From NCBI GenBank assembly GCA_018303855.1, contig JAGVXI010000008.1, positions 1-61,287 on the forward strand: DNA of 61,287 nt, read 5' to 3'. Origin of the DNA: Candidatus Pacearchaeota archaeon. GTDB taxonomy: Archaea > Nanobdellota > Nanobdellia > Pacearchaeales > GW2011-AR1. Shown here in pieces: positions 23,504 through 32,392 of this stretch (positions within the stretch are counted from its first letter, which is position 1; every line of letters starts with the position of its first letter). Below the pieces are notes generated by a model. It had not been told where the DNA came from. It ran no database searches and saw only the letters and a list, made by a program, of their open reading frames with translations. The position numbers and the translations under genes are program-made.

Positions 23504-26116
23504 CTAAAAAATATCTAAAACCCCACCATTATCCTCTTCTTTTAAATCCTCAAGCTTTTTCTCTTCTTCTTTAATTTCTCCTTCTATTTTTTTAATTTCT
23601 TCTTTTGCATCAACTTCTTTAACTTCTTCTAATTCCTCTTTTATTTCTTCTACATTAGTTTCTAATTCTTCAGCTTCTTTGCCCCAAATATCTTTAACTT
23701 CTTCTGCACCTTCTGGTTCTTTAATATTTTCCAATGCTGTTTCATCAAATTCTTCTTCTGCCTCTTTTCCGGATTCTATTGGTTCTATATCGGGAAGCTC
23801 TTCAACTTCAGCAAGCTCTTTTACATTTATTACAGGGGATTCTAATTCTTTAATGTATTTAGAGATTTCATGTGCCATGTCTGCATTTACGCTTATGCTG
23901 TCAATTCCACGTTTAACAAGGAATTTCACCATTTCTTTTTTGCTTCCTGCTTGTCCGCAAATGCTTGTCTCTATCTCATATATTTTACAAATATCTATTA
24001 CGTGTGAAAGTTGATTGAGGACTGCAGAGTTTGTTTCATCAAAAAGGAATTGCACCTCTTCATTTCCCCTGTCTATTGCCAAAGTATATTGTGTTAAATC
24101 ATTTGTCCCAAAGCTGATAAAGCTTATTCCTTCTTTGCATAAATCTTCAATTATCTGAACAGCTGCAGGAGTTTCAATCATGACCCCAACTCTTGCCTCA
24201 TTAAAATCAATTTCATTAAGGATTTCTTTTGTTCTTTTGATTTCATCTACTGAAACAACCTGCGGAAGAATTAAACCAATTATCTTTTTCTTTTTCGCAA
24301 CTCTTTTCAGTGCATTTAATTCTGCCTTAAAAATTTCTGGATTTTTTAGGCTGTATCTGATTCCGTGCATTCCTAACATTGGATTTGCTTCAATTTCTTT
24401 AGGCGCTCCTTCAAGGTTTTTAAATTCGTCTGTTCTTATATCAGATGTTCTTATCCATAATTCATCAAAATATTTTGCAAGTCCCTCAATTCCTTTAAAT
24501 ATTATCTCTTCATACTCTTTGATTTTCCCTTGTTTTAGAAAAAAAGCAGGATGTTTGCCGCTTTCAGCTATTATTCCTTCTATCCTTGTTAATCCAATTT
24601 CAGTTATTCCTGATTTAGAAGCTCTTTCTGCAAAACTTGGCAAGTCAACAATAACTTTTATTTTTGTTTTTGTTCCTTTAATAATCTGGAGAATTTCTTT
24701 CTGCTTTGTTTCAGCTATTTTGCCTTTGTATACTTTCCCGCTGTATCCATCAACTGTTATTATCTCGTTTTCTTTCAGTACTTGAGTTGCATTTCCTGTT
24801 CCAACAACGCAGGGAATACCCATTTCCCTAGATATAATTGCAGCATGAGCTGTCATTCCACCTTCATCTGTAACAATTGCAGCTGCTTTTTGCATTGAAA
24901 CAACCATGTCGGGGTTAGTCATTTCTGTAACCATAATGTCGCCTTGATTTATTTTTGGCAAGTCTTCCATTTTATGAATAATTTTTATCTTGCCTGAAGC
25001 TACTCCAGGAGAGGCTGCAAGTCCGTTTAAGACAATTTCTCCTTGAAGTTCTGTTTCTTGTTCTCTCCTTTTTTCCAGTGTTGTGATTGGGCGGGTTTGG
25101 ACAAGATAGATGCCCTCATTTTCAATTGCAAATTCAATGTCCTGAGGTTTTTTATAGTGCTCTTCTAATACCAATGCATAATCCGCAAGTTTTTTTATTT
25201 CGTACTCATTCAAAACCTGAGATTTTGCTTTTGCTTCTTTTAACCTTACTGTCTCTTTTGTTCCTGAAGAGTCTCTTGTTAAAGCTATCTTTTTATTTCC
25301 AATTTTTTTGTCTATTATTTTCATCTCCCTAGAAATAGTATACGTATCTGGATTTATCTGTCCAGAGACAATCCCTTCTCCTAATCCAAAAACTGCTTCA
25401 ATAATTATGTTATCATTTTTTTTAGTTGGATCTTTAGTGAAAATAACACCTGATTTGTCAGAGTCAATCATTCTTTGAATAACAACCGCAAGTTTCACAT
25501 TTTCGTGCTTAAATCCTTTTTTATTCCTGTAATAAGTTGCGCGAGAAGTGAACAAAGAAGCAAAGCATTTTTTTACAGATTCTATTAACGCTTTGTTTCC
25601 TTTTATATTCAAAAAAGTTTCCTGCTGTCCTGCAAAGCTTGCATCTGCTAAATCCTCTGCTGTAGCTGATGAACGAACAGCCACAAAAACAGGCTCTGGT
25701 GTTTTGCTTAAAATATCTAAAACATGCCCTTTTTTTATTAAATCCAATCCAGCTGCTCCTAAATTTTCGTAAGATTCAATAATTTCCTCCTGCATCTCTT
25801 TTGGTATATCTGACTTAATAATTAATTCACGGATTTCTGCAGTTGCTTTATCTAATTGGGCAGTATCTTCATAATTTATTTTGTTAAGAATCGCATTTAT
25901 TTTGTGGTTTATTCCTGCTTTGTCAATGAAATAAGCATATGCTTGGGCTGTAACTGCAAAACCAGGCGGAACAGGGAGTTTTAAATTGTAAATTTCTGCG
26001 AGATTAGCTCCTTTGCCTCCTGCAATATTACCAGAATTTTTGTTTAATTCAGAAAACCATCTTATAAAATCAGGTTTAGCTTGGCTAATTGTTTCTTTTC
26101 CCTCTTTTTCTGCCAT
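23504..26116 (-). CDS. ppsA: phosphoenolpyruvate synthase with acidic C-terminal extension
   Basis: An 870-residue protein. PEP synthase makes PEP, AMP and phosphate from pyruvate, ATP and water; it is the entry to gluconeogenesis. The N-terminal ATP-grasp-like domain starts with GGKGANLAEI (about 34-43). The phosphohistidine swivel domain carries GGMTAHAAIISREMGIPCV near 418-436 with the catalytic His. The C-terminal TIM barrel has SFGTNDLTQYTLAIDRGNEE and CGQAGS with the catalytic Cys near 719. From about 770 an acidic Glu/Lys coiled-coil tail of about 100 residues follows, which ordinary PpsA lacks. It is the most clearly identified metabolic gene here. Confidence 0.93.
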   Translation of the reverse strand: MAEKEGKETISQAKPDFIRWFSELNKNSGNIAGGKGANLAEIYNLKLPVPPGFAVTAQAYAYFIDKAGINHKINAILNKINYEDTAQLDKATAEIRELIIKSDIPKEMQEEIIESYENLGAAGLDLIKKGHVLDILSKTPEPVFVAVRSSATAEDLADASFAGQQETFLNIKGNKALIESVKKCFASLFTSRATYYRNKKGFKHENVKLAVVIQRMIDSDKSGVIFTKDPTKKNDNIIIEAVFGLGEGIVSGQINPDTYTISREMKIIDKKIGNKKIALTRDSSGTKETVRLKEAKAKSQVLNEYEIKKLADYALVLEEHYKKPQDIEFAIENEGIYLVQTRPITTLEKRREQETELQGEIVLNGLAASPGVASGKIKIIHKMEDLPKINQGDIMVTEMTNPDMVVSMQKAAAIVTDEGGMTAHAAIISREMGIPCVVGTGNATQVLKENEIITVDGYSGKVYKGKIAETKQKEILQIIKGTKTKIKVIVDLPSFAERASKSGITEIGLTRIEGIIAESGKHPAFFLKQGKIKEYEEIIFKGIEGLAKYFDELWIRTSDIRTDEFKNLEGAPKEIEANPMLGMHGIRYSLKNPEIFKAELNALKRVAKKKKIIGLILPQVVSVDEIKRTKEILNEIDFNEARVGVMIETPAAVQIIEDLCKEGISFISFGTNDLTQYTLAIDRGNEEVQFLFDETNSAVLNQLSHVIDICKIYEIETSICGQAGSKKEMVKFLVKRGIDSISVNADMAHEISKYIKELESPVINVKELAEVEELPDIEPIESGKEAEEEFDETALENIKEPEGAEEVKDIWGKEAEELETNVEEIKEELEEVKEVDAKEEIKKIEGEIKEEEKKLEDLKEEDNGGVLDIF

Positions 26117-26178
26117 TACTAATGAAAATATTAAGAGTTAATAAAGATTTTGAAAAATCTTTATTGCGTGTTTTCTTG

Positions 26179-27369
26179 TCAATTTGATGAAAGGGCATTA
26201 TTTTTTATTTTGTTTATCACATATTCTGCAAATGCGAAACTTGATGTCATGCCCGGAGAAACAACGTTTAATACATGCGTTGAATTCTTTTCAAAATAAA
26301 TACGCATATCATCAATCATTTTTCCTTCTCTGTTTACGACTTGGGCCCTAATACCTGCTTTATATGGCAGGATATCATCTTCTTTTGCTGAGGGATAAAG
26401 ATTTTTTATCTCTTTTATGAAAGCACTATCAAAAAAAGATGTTTTTGCATTTTTACTGAGTAATTTTAAAAATTCCCTACTTATCAAAAGATTCCAAAAA
26501 TTTTTTGTTTCCAGCATTTCAATTGTTTCTTCAAAATTTATCTGTTTTTCGTAAGATTCTCTGCCTAAAGAAAGCATTGCGTTTGGTCCTGCAATAACTT
26601 TATTATCAATGGTTTTTGTTAAATGAACCCCTAAAAAAGGATATCTCAAATCAGGAGGCTGGTAAACCATGCTATTAATCTCGGCATTCTTTAATTCTTT
26701 ATACTCCCCTCTAAAAGGAATTATTCTACAGTCTAAAGCAATACCCATTAAATGAGCTATTTTATCTGCATAAAGCCCTGCACAATTTATTATATGTTCA
26801 GCTTTATATTCATTTTTTTCTGTGATTATTACTCTGTTTTTGATATTGACAACGTTTTCATTAAAAATAAATTCTGCTCCTAATTGTTTTGCTTCTTCCA
26901 CAACAGTTTCAAGCAAACCTCTGCTGTTAACAATTGCACCGTTTGGAGAAAATAATGCTTTATTACCATTAATTTTTGGCTCTTTCTCATTTAATTCTTC
27001 TTTATTTATTATTCTAAGCCCTTTAACTCCTGCTTCATTTCCCATTCCTAAAATAGAATATAAGATTATTTCCTCTTCTTTGGTTTTTGAAACAACCAAT
27101 GTTCCACATTCATTTAAAGCAACTCCTTTTTCTTTGCAGTACTCTCTTAACATTTTATTTCCCCTTAAGCACATTTCTGCTTTAATTGTGCCTGGAATTT
27201 GGTTTATTCCTGAGTGAACCACCCCGCTATTTCTACCGCTTGCGTGTCTTCCTAAACTTTCTTCTTTCTCTATAACTAAAACTTCTCCTATGTTTCTTTT
27301 TCTTAATTCCCTTGCAATGCTTGATCCAATAATCCCTGCTCCGATTATAACATATTCTTTTTCGTCCAT
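26179..27369 (-). CDS. lhgO: FAD-dependent L-2-hydroxyglutarate oxidase-like protein
   Basis: A 396-residue protein of the DAO/LhgO family. It has an FAD-binding Rossmann motif near the start (YVIIGAGIIGSSIARELRKR, about 6-25), HASGRNSGVVHSGI (about 43-56), which is typical of LhgO, and a C-terminal VNVVSPGMTSSFAFAEYV-like FAD end. The family oxidises L-2-hydroxyglutarate to 2-oxoglutarate, but substrate is not fixed by sequence in archaea and other 2-hydroxyacids are possible. It is oriented leftward like ppsA with a 62-base gap. Confidence 0.85.
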   Translation of the reverse strand: MDEKEYVIIGAGIIGSSIARELRKRNIGEVLVIEKEESLGRHASGRNSGVVHSGINQIPGTIKAEMCLRGNKMLREYCKEKGVALNECGTLVVSKTKEEEIILYSILGMGNEAGVKGLRIINKEELNEKEPKINGNKALFSPNGAIVNSRGLLETVVEEAKQLGAEFIFNENVVNIKNRVIITEKNEYKAEHIINCAGLYADKIAHLMGIALDCRIIPFRGEYKELKNAEINSMVYQPPDLRYPFLGVHLTKTIDNKVIAGPNAMLSLGRESYEKQINFEETIEMLETKNFWNLLISREFLKLLSKNAKTSFFDSAFIKEIKNLYPSAKEDDILPYKAGIRAQVVNREGKMIDDMRIYFEKNSTHVLNVVSPGMTSSFAFAEYVINKIKNNALSSN

Positions 27370-27502
27370 TTTTGTTACTTTTATTTCATATTTTAATTGA
27401 TTTATAACTTTTTATGTTTTGCAGAAGGCTAATTAAAAGATAAAAACAGCTCGTTAAAAGTTAAAACACTAAATTTATAAATGCATTTTTTCTCTTTCTA
27501 TT

Positions 27503-28063
27503 ATGGTATTAACCTTAATTTTATGGATTGTAATCGCATTAGTTGCTTTAATCATATTAATCTTTATTTATTATTTTAACAGGTTTGCTGTTCTTGGAAA
27601 TAGGATAGATAATAGTTTAAGCCAGATAGATGTGCAGTTGAAAAGAAGAACTGATTTAATTCCTAATTTGATAGAAACAGTTAAAGGTTATGCAAAGCAT
27701 GAAAAAGAAGCTATTAAAACTGTTACTGATGCCAGGAAAGCATTAGTTGGGGCAAAAGGTGTTGAAAATAAAGTTAAGGCAGATGCACAATTAACAGCCG
27801 CTTTAAAAACAATTTTTGCTATCGCCGAAAATTATCCTGATTTAAAAGCAAATCAAAATTTCCTTGAACTACAAAGAGAACTTTCAACTACAGAAGACAG
27901 GGTTGCATATTCAAGGCAGTTTTACAATGACAGCATTTTAAGCTATAATACTTTAGCAACAACATTTCCAGGGAGTTTTTTTGCAGGATTATACGGAAAG
28001 AAGCAGAGAGAATACTTGAAAATTGCAGAAGCTGAAAGGAAAGTTGTGAAAGTTGATTTTTAA
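27503..28063 (+). CDS. lemA: LemA family protein
   Basis: A 186-residue protein with one N-terminal membrane helix (about 3-25) and the four-helix LemA domain, recognised from NSLSQIDVQLKRRTDLIPNL (about 37-56) and VAYSRQFYNDSILSYN (about 134-149). LemA proteins are small membrane proteins of unclear function often genetically linked to HtpX. Here htpX lies 1 kb downstream with a toxin-antitoxin pair in between. TATA (AAATTTATAAATG) lies about 30 bases ahead of the start. Confidence 0.9.
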   Translation: MVLTLILWIVIALVALIILIFIYYFNRFAVLGNRIDNSLSQIDVQLKRRTDLIPNLIETVKGYAKHEKEAIKTVTDARKALVGAKGVENKVKADAQLTAALKTIFAIAENYPDLKANQNFLELQRELSTTEDRVAYSRQFYNDSILSYNTLATTFPGSFFAGLYGKKQREYLKIAEAERKVVKVDF

Positions 28064-28097
28064 AAAGGTTTATAATCAAAAAGTTCTTTTTTAGCAT

Positions 28098-28220
28098 ATG
28101 AATTATGTTCTTGAAGTTGTTGATAAAAATGGGAGTAAAATCCACTTATTTGAAGAAAGATGGAAACATATAAGTAATGAACACCCAGAGATTGTTGAAT
28201 TAGAGGATATTAAAAAATAA
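28098..28220 (+). pseudogene. truncated BECR-like toxin N-terminus
   Basis: A 40-codon reading frame with KIHLFEERWKHISNEHPEI, the start motif (h.l....W.HI...HPE) of PBECR/BECR-fold toxin-like domains found in mobile and TA contexts. It stops soon after where the fold should continue, so it looks like a remnant, next to a complete AbrB/RelE pair. Confidence 0.45.
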
Positions 28221-28287
28221 AAAGAATCAAACTTAAAAACTTCTTCTTTTAAGTTAATAAACAACTGGCGAAAGGTTTAAATATCAT

Positions 28288-28303
28288 GTAAGATTAGTCT
28301 TAC
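28288..28303. promoter_or_regulatory. operator of AbrB/RelE-type pair
   Basis: Inverted repeat GTAAGA-TTAG-TCTTAC, 5 bases before the ATG at 28308 and just after a TTTAAATAT box (about 28276-28284). The location fits autoregulation by the AbrB-type antitoxin. Confidence 0.55.
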
Positions 28304-28307
28304 TAAG

Positions 28308-28577
28308 ATGGCAAGTATAAGTATAACTAAAATAAGTTCTAAAGGACAGGTTGTTATACCTGTAGATATGAGAAAAGATATGAAAGAGGGGGATAAATTG
28401 GTTGTAATTAGGAATAAAGATCAAATTATTTTGAAAAAAGCTGATAAGTTTGATAAAGCCTTAGAAGAAGACTTAGAATTTGCTAGGAGAACAGAAGAAG
28501 CTTACAAGAGAATTGAAGCTGGCGAATATATTAGTGTTGATTCTGAAAGTTTATTTGATGAAATGAAAAAATGGTAG
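28308..28577 (+). CDS. AbrB-family antitoxin
   Basis: An 89-residue protein with an N-terminal SpoVT/AbrB swapped-hairpin DNA-binding domain (ITKISSKGQVVIPVDMRKD, about 6-24; GDKLVVI) and a C-terminal acidic helical tail (about 50-89) that would wrap the toxin. It overlaps the RelE-like gene by 7 bases. It probably represses its own promoter through the inverted repeat just upstream. Confidence 0.85.
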   Translation: MASISITKISSKGQVVIPVDMRKDMKEGDKLVVIRNKDQIILKKADKFDKALEEDLEFARRTEEAYKRIEAGEYISVDSESLFDEMKKW

Positions 28578-28819
28578 AAATACGTTTTGATAAAAAATTC
28601 GCCCAAATATTTTCTAAAATAAAAGATGATTTTACAAAACAAAAGATTATAAAGCAGATTAAGAAAATATCTGAAAATCCTGAAATTGGGAAGCCTATGA
28701 GAAATGTAAGAAAAGGCACAAGAGAACTTTATGTTTCACCTTTTAGGTTATCTTATATCTATAATTATCCAAAGCAAATTGTGTATGTTTTAGATTTATA
28801 CCACAAAGATAAACAATAA
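28571..28819 (+). CDS. RelE/ParE-superfamily toxin
   Basis: An 82-residue protein. The pattern KFAQIFSKIKDDFTKQKIIK, GKPMRNVRKGTRELYVSPFR and IVYVLDLYHKDKQ is that of RelE/YafQ-like archaeal toxins, with basic residues in the central strands and a C-terminal H-K-D/K end. RelE toxins cut ribosome-bound mRNA. Coupled to the AbrB antitoxin by overlap. Confidence 0.85.
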   Translation: MVEIRFDKKFAQIFSKIKDDFTKQKIIKQIKKISENPEIGKPMRNVRKGTRELYVSPFRLSYIYNYPKQIVYVLDLYHKDKQ

Positions 28820-28865
28820 ATGTTTTATTTATATCTGCTAAATTTAGATAGTAGTTTTAACTTTT

Positions 28866-28997
28866 GTTGAATGATTCTAAACATTTGTTAACATAAAATC
28901 ACACTCAGGTTATATGCCAGTTATGTGCTACTATTAACTACCTTAGAAATCAATAAGTAACTCAGGTTTTAGTTCAAGGAGTGATTAATATTAGTTA
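28866..28997. repeat. dispersed intergenic repeat, copy B
   Basis: Aligns with 21016-21150 in the same orientation; flanking genes here are on the plus strand and there on the minus strand, so the element is independent of its neighbours. It lies between the RelE-type gene and htpX. Confidence 0.7.
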
Positions 28998-29037
28998 CTT
29001 TAGCTAATTATTTAAACCATCGTTTTTTATTTAAATT

Positions 29038-29925
29038 ATGGAAAAAGTTAGGATGGATTTTCGAGACCAAATCTCAAGTAATAAATGGAAATCTGTTTTT
29101 TTGATGCTTGTGATTTTTCTTGTAATTGTGTTATTTGGGTATGTTATAAGCATGGCATTTGAACCGGGTTATTTTTTCCTTATAATGATCTTTTCAATAA
29201 TAATCTCTATATTTTATGTTTGGATAAGTTACTATAATTCTGATAAAATTGCTATTGCAAGTGTAGGGGCAAAACCAGCTTCAAGACAGCAATATAAACA
29301 ATATTATGATTTAGTTGAAGGTTTAACAATTGCAAGTGGATTGCCTATGCCAAAATTGTATATTATGCCAAGCCAGCAAATAAATGCTTTTGCTTCTGGT
29401 CGTAGTCCAAGCAAAGCTGTTGTATGTATAACAGAGGGAGCTTTAGAAAAATTAGATAAGCGTGAATTAGAAGGTGTTTTAGCACATGAGTTAGGGCATG
29501 TTGGGAATTATGATATAAGGTATATGACTTTGGTTGCAGTTGCTGTTGGTATGATAGCAATAATCTCTGAGCTTTTTTTAAGAAGTTTATGGTTTGGGGC
29601 TGGAAGTGGCGATAGAGGAGGTGGAAAAAGCAATGCCATTTTTATTTTGATTGGAATTGTTTTGGCTATTTTAGCTCCAATTGTTGTTTATTTTGTTCAG
29701 ATGGCAATTTCAAGAAAAAGAGAATATACAGCAGATGCAACTGCTGTTAAATTCACGAGATACCCTGCCGGGTTAATTGGGGCATTGAAAAAAATTAAGT
29801 ATGATGTTCCCGAAAAAAAAGTTCCAAAAACAGTTGCTCCTTTGTTTTTTGCAAATCCTTTCAAAAATATTGGGAATACGCATCCGCCAATAGAAAAGAG
29901 AATTGAAACCCTAGAGAGGATGTGA
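29038..29925 (+). CDS. htpX: HtpX-like membrane zinc metalloprotease (M48)
   Basis: A 295-residue protein with membrane segments at about 20-38, 42-62, 158-180 and 198-225, and the M48 motif HELGHVGNYD (about 149-158), where the two His of HExxH bind zinc. The third ligand Glu is expected in REYTADATAV (about 230-240). HtpX degrades misfolded membrane proteins. Near-neighbour lemA at 27503 matches a common association. Confidence 0.92.
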   Translation: MEKVRMDFRDQISSNKWKSVFLMLVIFLVIVLFGYVISMAFEPGYFFLIMIFSIIISIFYVWISYYNSDKIAIASVGAKPASRQQYKQYYDLVEGLTIASGLPMPKLYIMPSQQINAFASGRSPSKAVVCITEGALEKLDKRELEGVLAHELGHVGNYDIRYMTLVAVAVGMIAIISELFLRSLWFGAGSGDRGGGKSNAIFILIGIVLAILAPIVVYFVQMAISRKREYTADATAVKFTRYPAGLIGALKKIKYDVPEKKVPKTVAPLFFANPFKNIGNTHPPIEKRIETLERM

Positions 29926-29957
29926 AGTTTTTTATACCTTTCCTTCTTATCAGTTTC

Positions 29958-30395
29958 ATGAAAAGAGGCTTGGCTGTTGTATTTGTTTTCGAAGTAATTC
30001 TTATTTTATCTTTGTCAATTGTTTCTGCTTTTTCCCTACAAGATTTTTTCAAGAATTTTTGGGGTAAAATAACAGGTTATGCAACAATTCAGGAATATGT
30101 TAAGGTAGGTAATGGACAGATAGTTGTCTCTGATTCTGAATTGTTAAACGGCAATCAAATAAGGGTATACAATCTTAATCTTGGAACAACTTTAATCCCA
30201 GAAATAATTACTGCGGGAGTTTATTCTTCTCCTTATAAATATAAAATTAAGATTTTAAATGATAGAGATTATGCTAACAAAGAGTATTATGTTATTGCAG
30301 CAAATGATGATGACATTTTTATTGATTATCTAACAATAAATGAGTTTATTGCAAGAGATTTAGAACAAGGAGAGCCTGAATTTGAGGTTGTTTAA
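29958..30395 (+). CDS. small secreted protein with FFKxF-ITGYAT module
   Basis: A start at 29958 (MKRGLAVVFVFEV) gives a normal signal peptide with a TATA-like TTTTTTATACC about 25 bases upstream. An earlier in-frame ATG at 29922 overlaps the htpX stop. After the signal comes FSLQDFFKNFWGKITGYATI, an aromatic amphipathic helix followed by TGYAT, which matches pieces in the large surface proteins at 7968 and 10494. The remaining 100 residues are beta-rich. Function unknown. Confidence 0.55.
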   Translation: MKRGLAVVFVFEVILILSLSIVSAFSLQDFFKNFWGKITGYATIQEYVKVGNGQIVVSDSELLNGNQIRVYNLNLGTTLIPEIITAGVYSSPYKYKIKILNDRDYANKEYYVIAANDDDIFIDYLTINEFIARDLEQGEPEFEVV

Positions 30396-30531
30396 TCTTA
30401 TGCGTCTATTCTAAAGTTTATACATATACTTAATCTTATACTCTAAAGTGATATAATAAATAGAAATGTTTATATATAGTAATAATACTATAATATTATA
30501 CTAAAATATACAATACGCTAGAGGTAATAAT

Positions 30532-31134
30532 ATGCTTAAAAAAAGCCAGATACAAATTATGAATTTGTTCAGGAAAAATGTTTTTTTAAGAAAAACAATA
30601 AGGGAAATCTCAATGCTTCTTAAAAAAGATTACCCAAATACTTATAATGCTATCATGGAGCTTGAAAAAGAGGGTTTTATTAAGATAGAAAAAGTTGGAA
30701 AATCAAAATTATGTTCTATATTTCTTAATCAAAAAATAATTTCTCTCCTGTCTTTTTTAGAGGAACAAGAAAGTTTTGAGAGAAATATCCCAAACATCAG
30801 CAAAATACTTGAGTTTAAGGAGTTCAATGAAGATATAATGCTGGTTACAGGGAGCTATGTTTTGGAAAAACAAAAAAAAAGCTCTGATATTGATTTAGTA
30901 TTAATAGTTAGGGAAAAAGCCTTTGAAAAGCAGAAATTGCTTGAAAATCTTACATCATTGATGATTCCTAAAATTCATGTGTTGGTATTCAGCTATAAAG
31001 ACTTTGTTGATATGCTTTTGGACAAAAAACCAAATTTTGGAAAAGAAATACTTGATAAACATTTAATATTCAGGAATGTGATAAAATATTACACTCTTGT
31101 AAATGAGGCAATTGAGCATGGATTCAAAGGTTAA
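30532..31134 (+). CDS. wHTH-nucleotidyltransferase (MNT-type antitoxin), solitary module
   Basis: A 200-residue protein with an HTH at about 5-60 and a nucleotidyltransferase with G107-S108 and S118-D-I-D121. The second Gly of the GSxxxG motif is replaced (LEKQKK), so activity may be altered. The promoter region is very AT-rich with imperfect palindromic TAGTAATAATA/TATTATACTA. The HEPN gene overlaps by 17 bases. Unlike the modules at 1-5937, it has no purine-rich spacer. Confidence 0.8.
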   Translation: MLKKSQIQIMNLFRKNVFLRKTIREISMLLKKDYPNTYNAIMELEKEGFIKIEKVGKSKLCSIFLNQKIISLLSFLEEQESFERNIPNISKILEFKEFNEDIMLVTGSYVLEKQKKSSDIDLVLIVREKAFEKQKLLENLTSLMIPKIHVLVFSYKDFVDMLLDKKPNFGKEILDKHLIFRNVIKYYTLVNEAIEHGFKG

Positions 31135-31600
31135 TCTTTATTTGCTTAGAGCAGAAGATGAGTTTTTACTCTCCAAAAAAGATTTGCAAATTTCCACAGA
31201 TGATAAAACAAAGGAGTTCTTAGGAGTTCCAAAAGAGAAAACATTCTTTTATTCTGTGATAAGCCATGCTTATTACTCAATCTTCTATGCCGCAAAATCT
31301 TATCTTTTAACAAAAGGGATAAGGACTTCTCAACCAAGCGAGCACAAGAAAACCTACAAAAGATTTAAACAGCTTGTAAGGCAAGGCGTTGTGGATAAAG
31401 AATTATTAAAGATATATGAAGCTGAAATTACAAAAGCAGACTCTCTTCTTAAAATTTTCCAATACGAAAAGATAAAAAGAGGGACATTTACCTATCAGAT
31501 AAAATCAGAAGCAAATTTACCATTTGCAAAGGAATCTATAGAAAATGCAAGAAAATTTATTTCTAGTATAAAGATGATGGTTGATCAACAAGTTCCCTAA
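31118..31600 (+). CDS. HEPN-domain protein, UPF0332-like
   Basis: The start MDSKVNLYLLRAEDE at 31118 is preferred to the ATG at 31103. The HEPN core has SVISHAYYSIFYAAKSYLL (about 46-64). The active-site region is R121-G-T-F-T-Y126, again an R-x4-Y variant. Paired with the MNT gene upstream. Probable toxin of a TA pair; ribonuclease activity unproven. Confidence 0.75.
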   Translation: MDSKVNLYLLRAEDEFLLSKKDLQISTDDKTKEFLGVPKEKTFFYSVISHAYYSIFYAAKSYLLTKGIRTSQPSEHKKTYKRFKQLVRQGVVDKELLKIYEAEITKADSLLKIFQYEKIKRGTFTYQIKSEANLPFAKESIENARKFISSIKMMVDQQVP

Positions 31601-31696
31601 TTTTGTTATTTCAGTAGGAGTATAAATGCTAATTTGGGAGTTTGATGTTGTTTAACTTACTTTTTCCCTTTTATACATCTGGTGTAATAGTTATAC

Positions 31697-31745
31697 CAAT
31701 GCCTCAGCATCTGCCAAGAAGGCTATGATTACGGCAGGGGCATGA
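31697..31745 (+). ncRNA. candidate small structured RNA
   Basis: A GC-rich patch in an AT-rich gap. It can fold as ATGCC (31699-31703) with GGCAT (31739-31743) and CTGCC (31711-31715) with GGCAG (31733-31737). A TATA-like CTTTTATACAT begins about 30 bases upstream, so transcription would start at the hairpin. No known RNA family was recognised. It could instead be a decayed gene end. Confidence 0.25.
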
Positions 31746-31819
31746 TAAATGTTGAAAGAAAAACTAAAATCAAAAGCATTGGTTTAAATTATCCTTAAAG
31801 TTATTGAGAATTTAAATAA

Positions 31820-32392
31820 TTAATCTTCGAAATACTCTTTTTTTATTAGAATTTTATCATCACAAGATTTCCAGAGTTCATTTGATAAAGAAAAAGCTGA
31901 TTTCCTTTTTCTGTCTGTAAAATAAGCCAAAGTAACTTTAATCTTATAGTCTTTTCTTATATCATTTATTATTGGCACAAAATCTGTATCGGCTGTTATT
32001 ATAATAATGCTTTTAATATCTCTCTTTTGTGCAGTTTTTAGTAAATCCATAGTCATTAAAGTATCCACCCCTTTTTGCTGGTAAGTTTCTCCAATTTTTT
32101 GGCATCTACCTTCTCTTATAAAAACTTTGGGTTTAACGTTTTTCAGTTTTTCAATAAATTTATCGTAATTTGCCTTTCTGTTACTCTCTTCTTTAGTTGG
32201 TTTTGGGCTTTGATATGGTGGAGCAATATAAAAGTAGATTTCTTTGCAGGTTAAACCTCTATTATTACATAAGCTTGTTGCAAATTTCTCTATTTTATAT
32301 CTTAAAGGTTTACCTTTTCCAAAATGTTTCGAAATAAAAGATAAATACCCACTATCAATAAATAGAATTGTTTGTTCCATTATAAAAAACAT
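31820..32392 (-). CDS. NYN-domain (PIN-like) protein
   Basis: A 190-residue protein. The NYN/LabA-type fold starts with ILFIDSGYLSF carrying the first acidic residue. A central aspartate lies in MTMDLLKTAQ, and IIITADTDFVPIINDIRK (about 130-148) holds the D-x-D/D-F motif typical of NYN nucleases. The family includes RNases. The start could be 32392 or the ATG at 32380 (MEQTILFIDSG). A 10-bp stem-loop abuts the upstream start codon. Single gene, leftward. Confidence 0.75.
   Translation of the reverse strand: MFFIMEQTILFIDSGYLSFISKHFGKGKPLRYKIEKFATSLCNNRGLTCKEIYFYIAPPYQSPKPTKEESNRKANYDKFIEKLKNVKPKVFIREGRCQKIGETYQQKGVDTLMTMDLLKTAQKRDIKSIIIITADTDFVPIINDIRKDYKIKVTLAYFTDRKRKSAFSLSNELWKSCDDKILIKKEYFED

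Noticed and set aside
31670-31755. Gene remnant ending SASAKKAMITAGA
   Set aside because: Only about 20 codons are open, and no family was recognised; kept only as a possible RNA.
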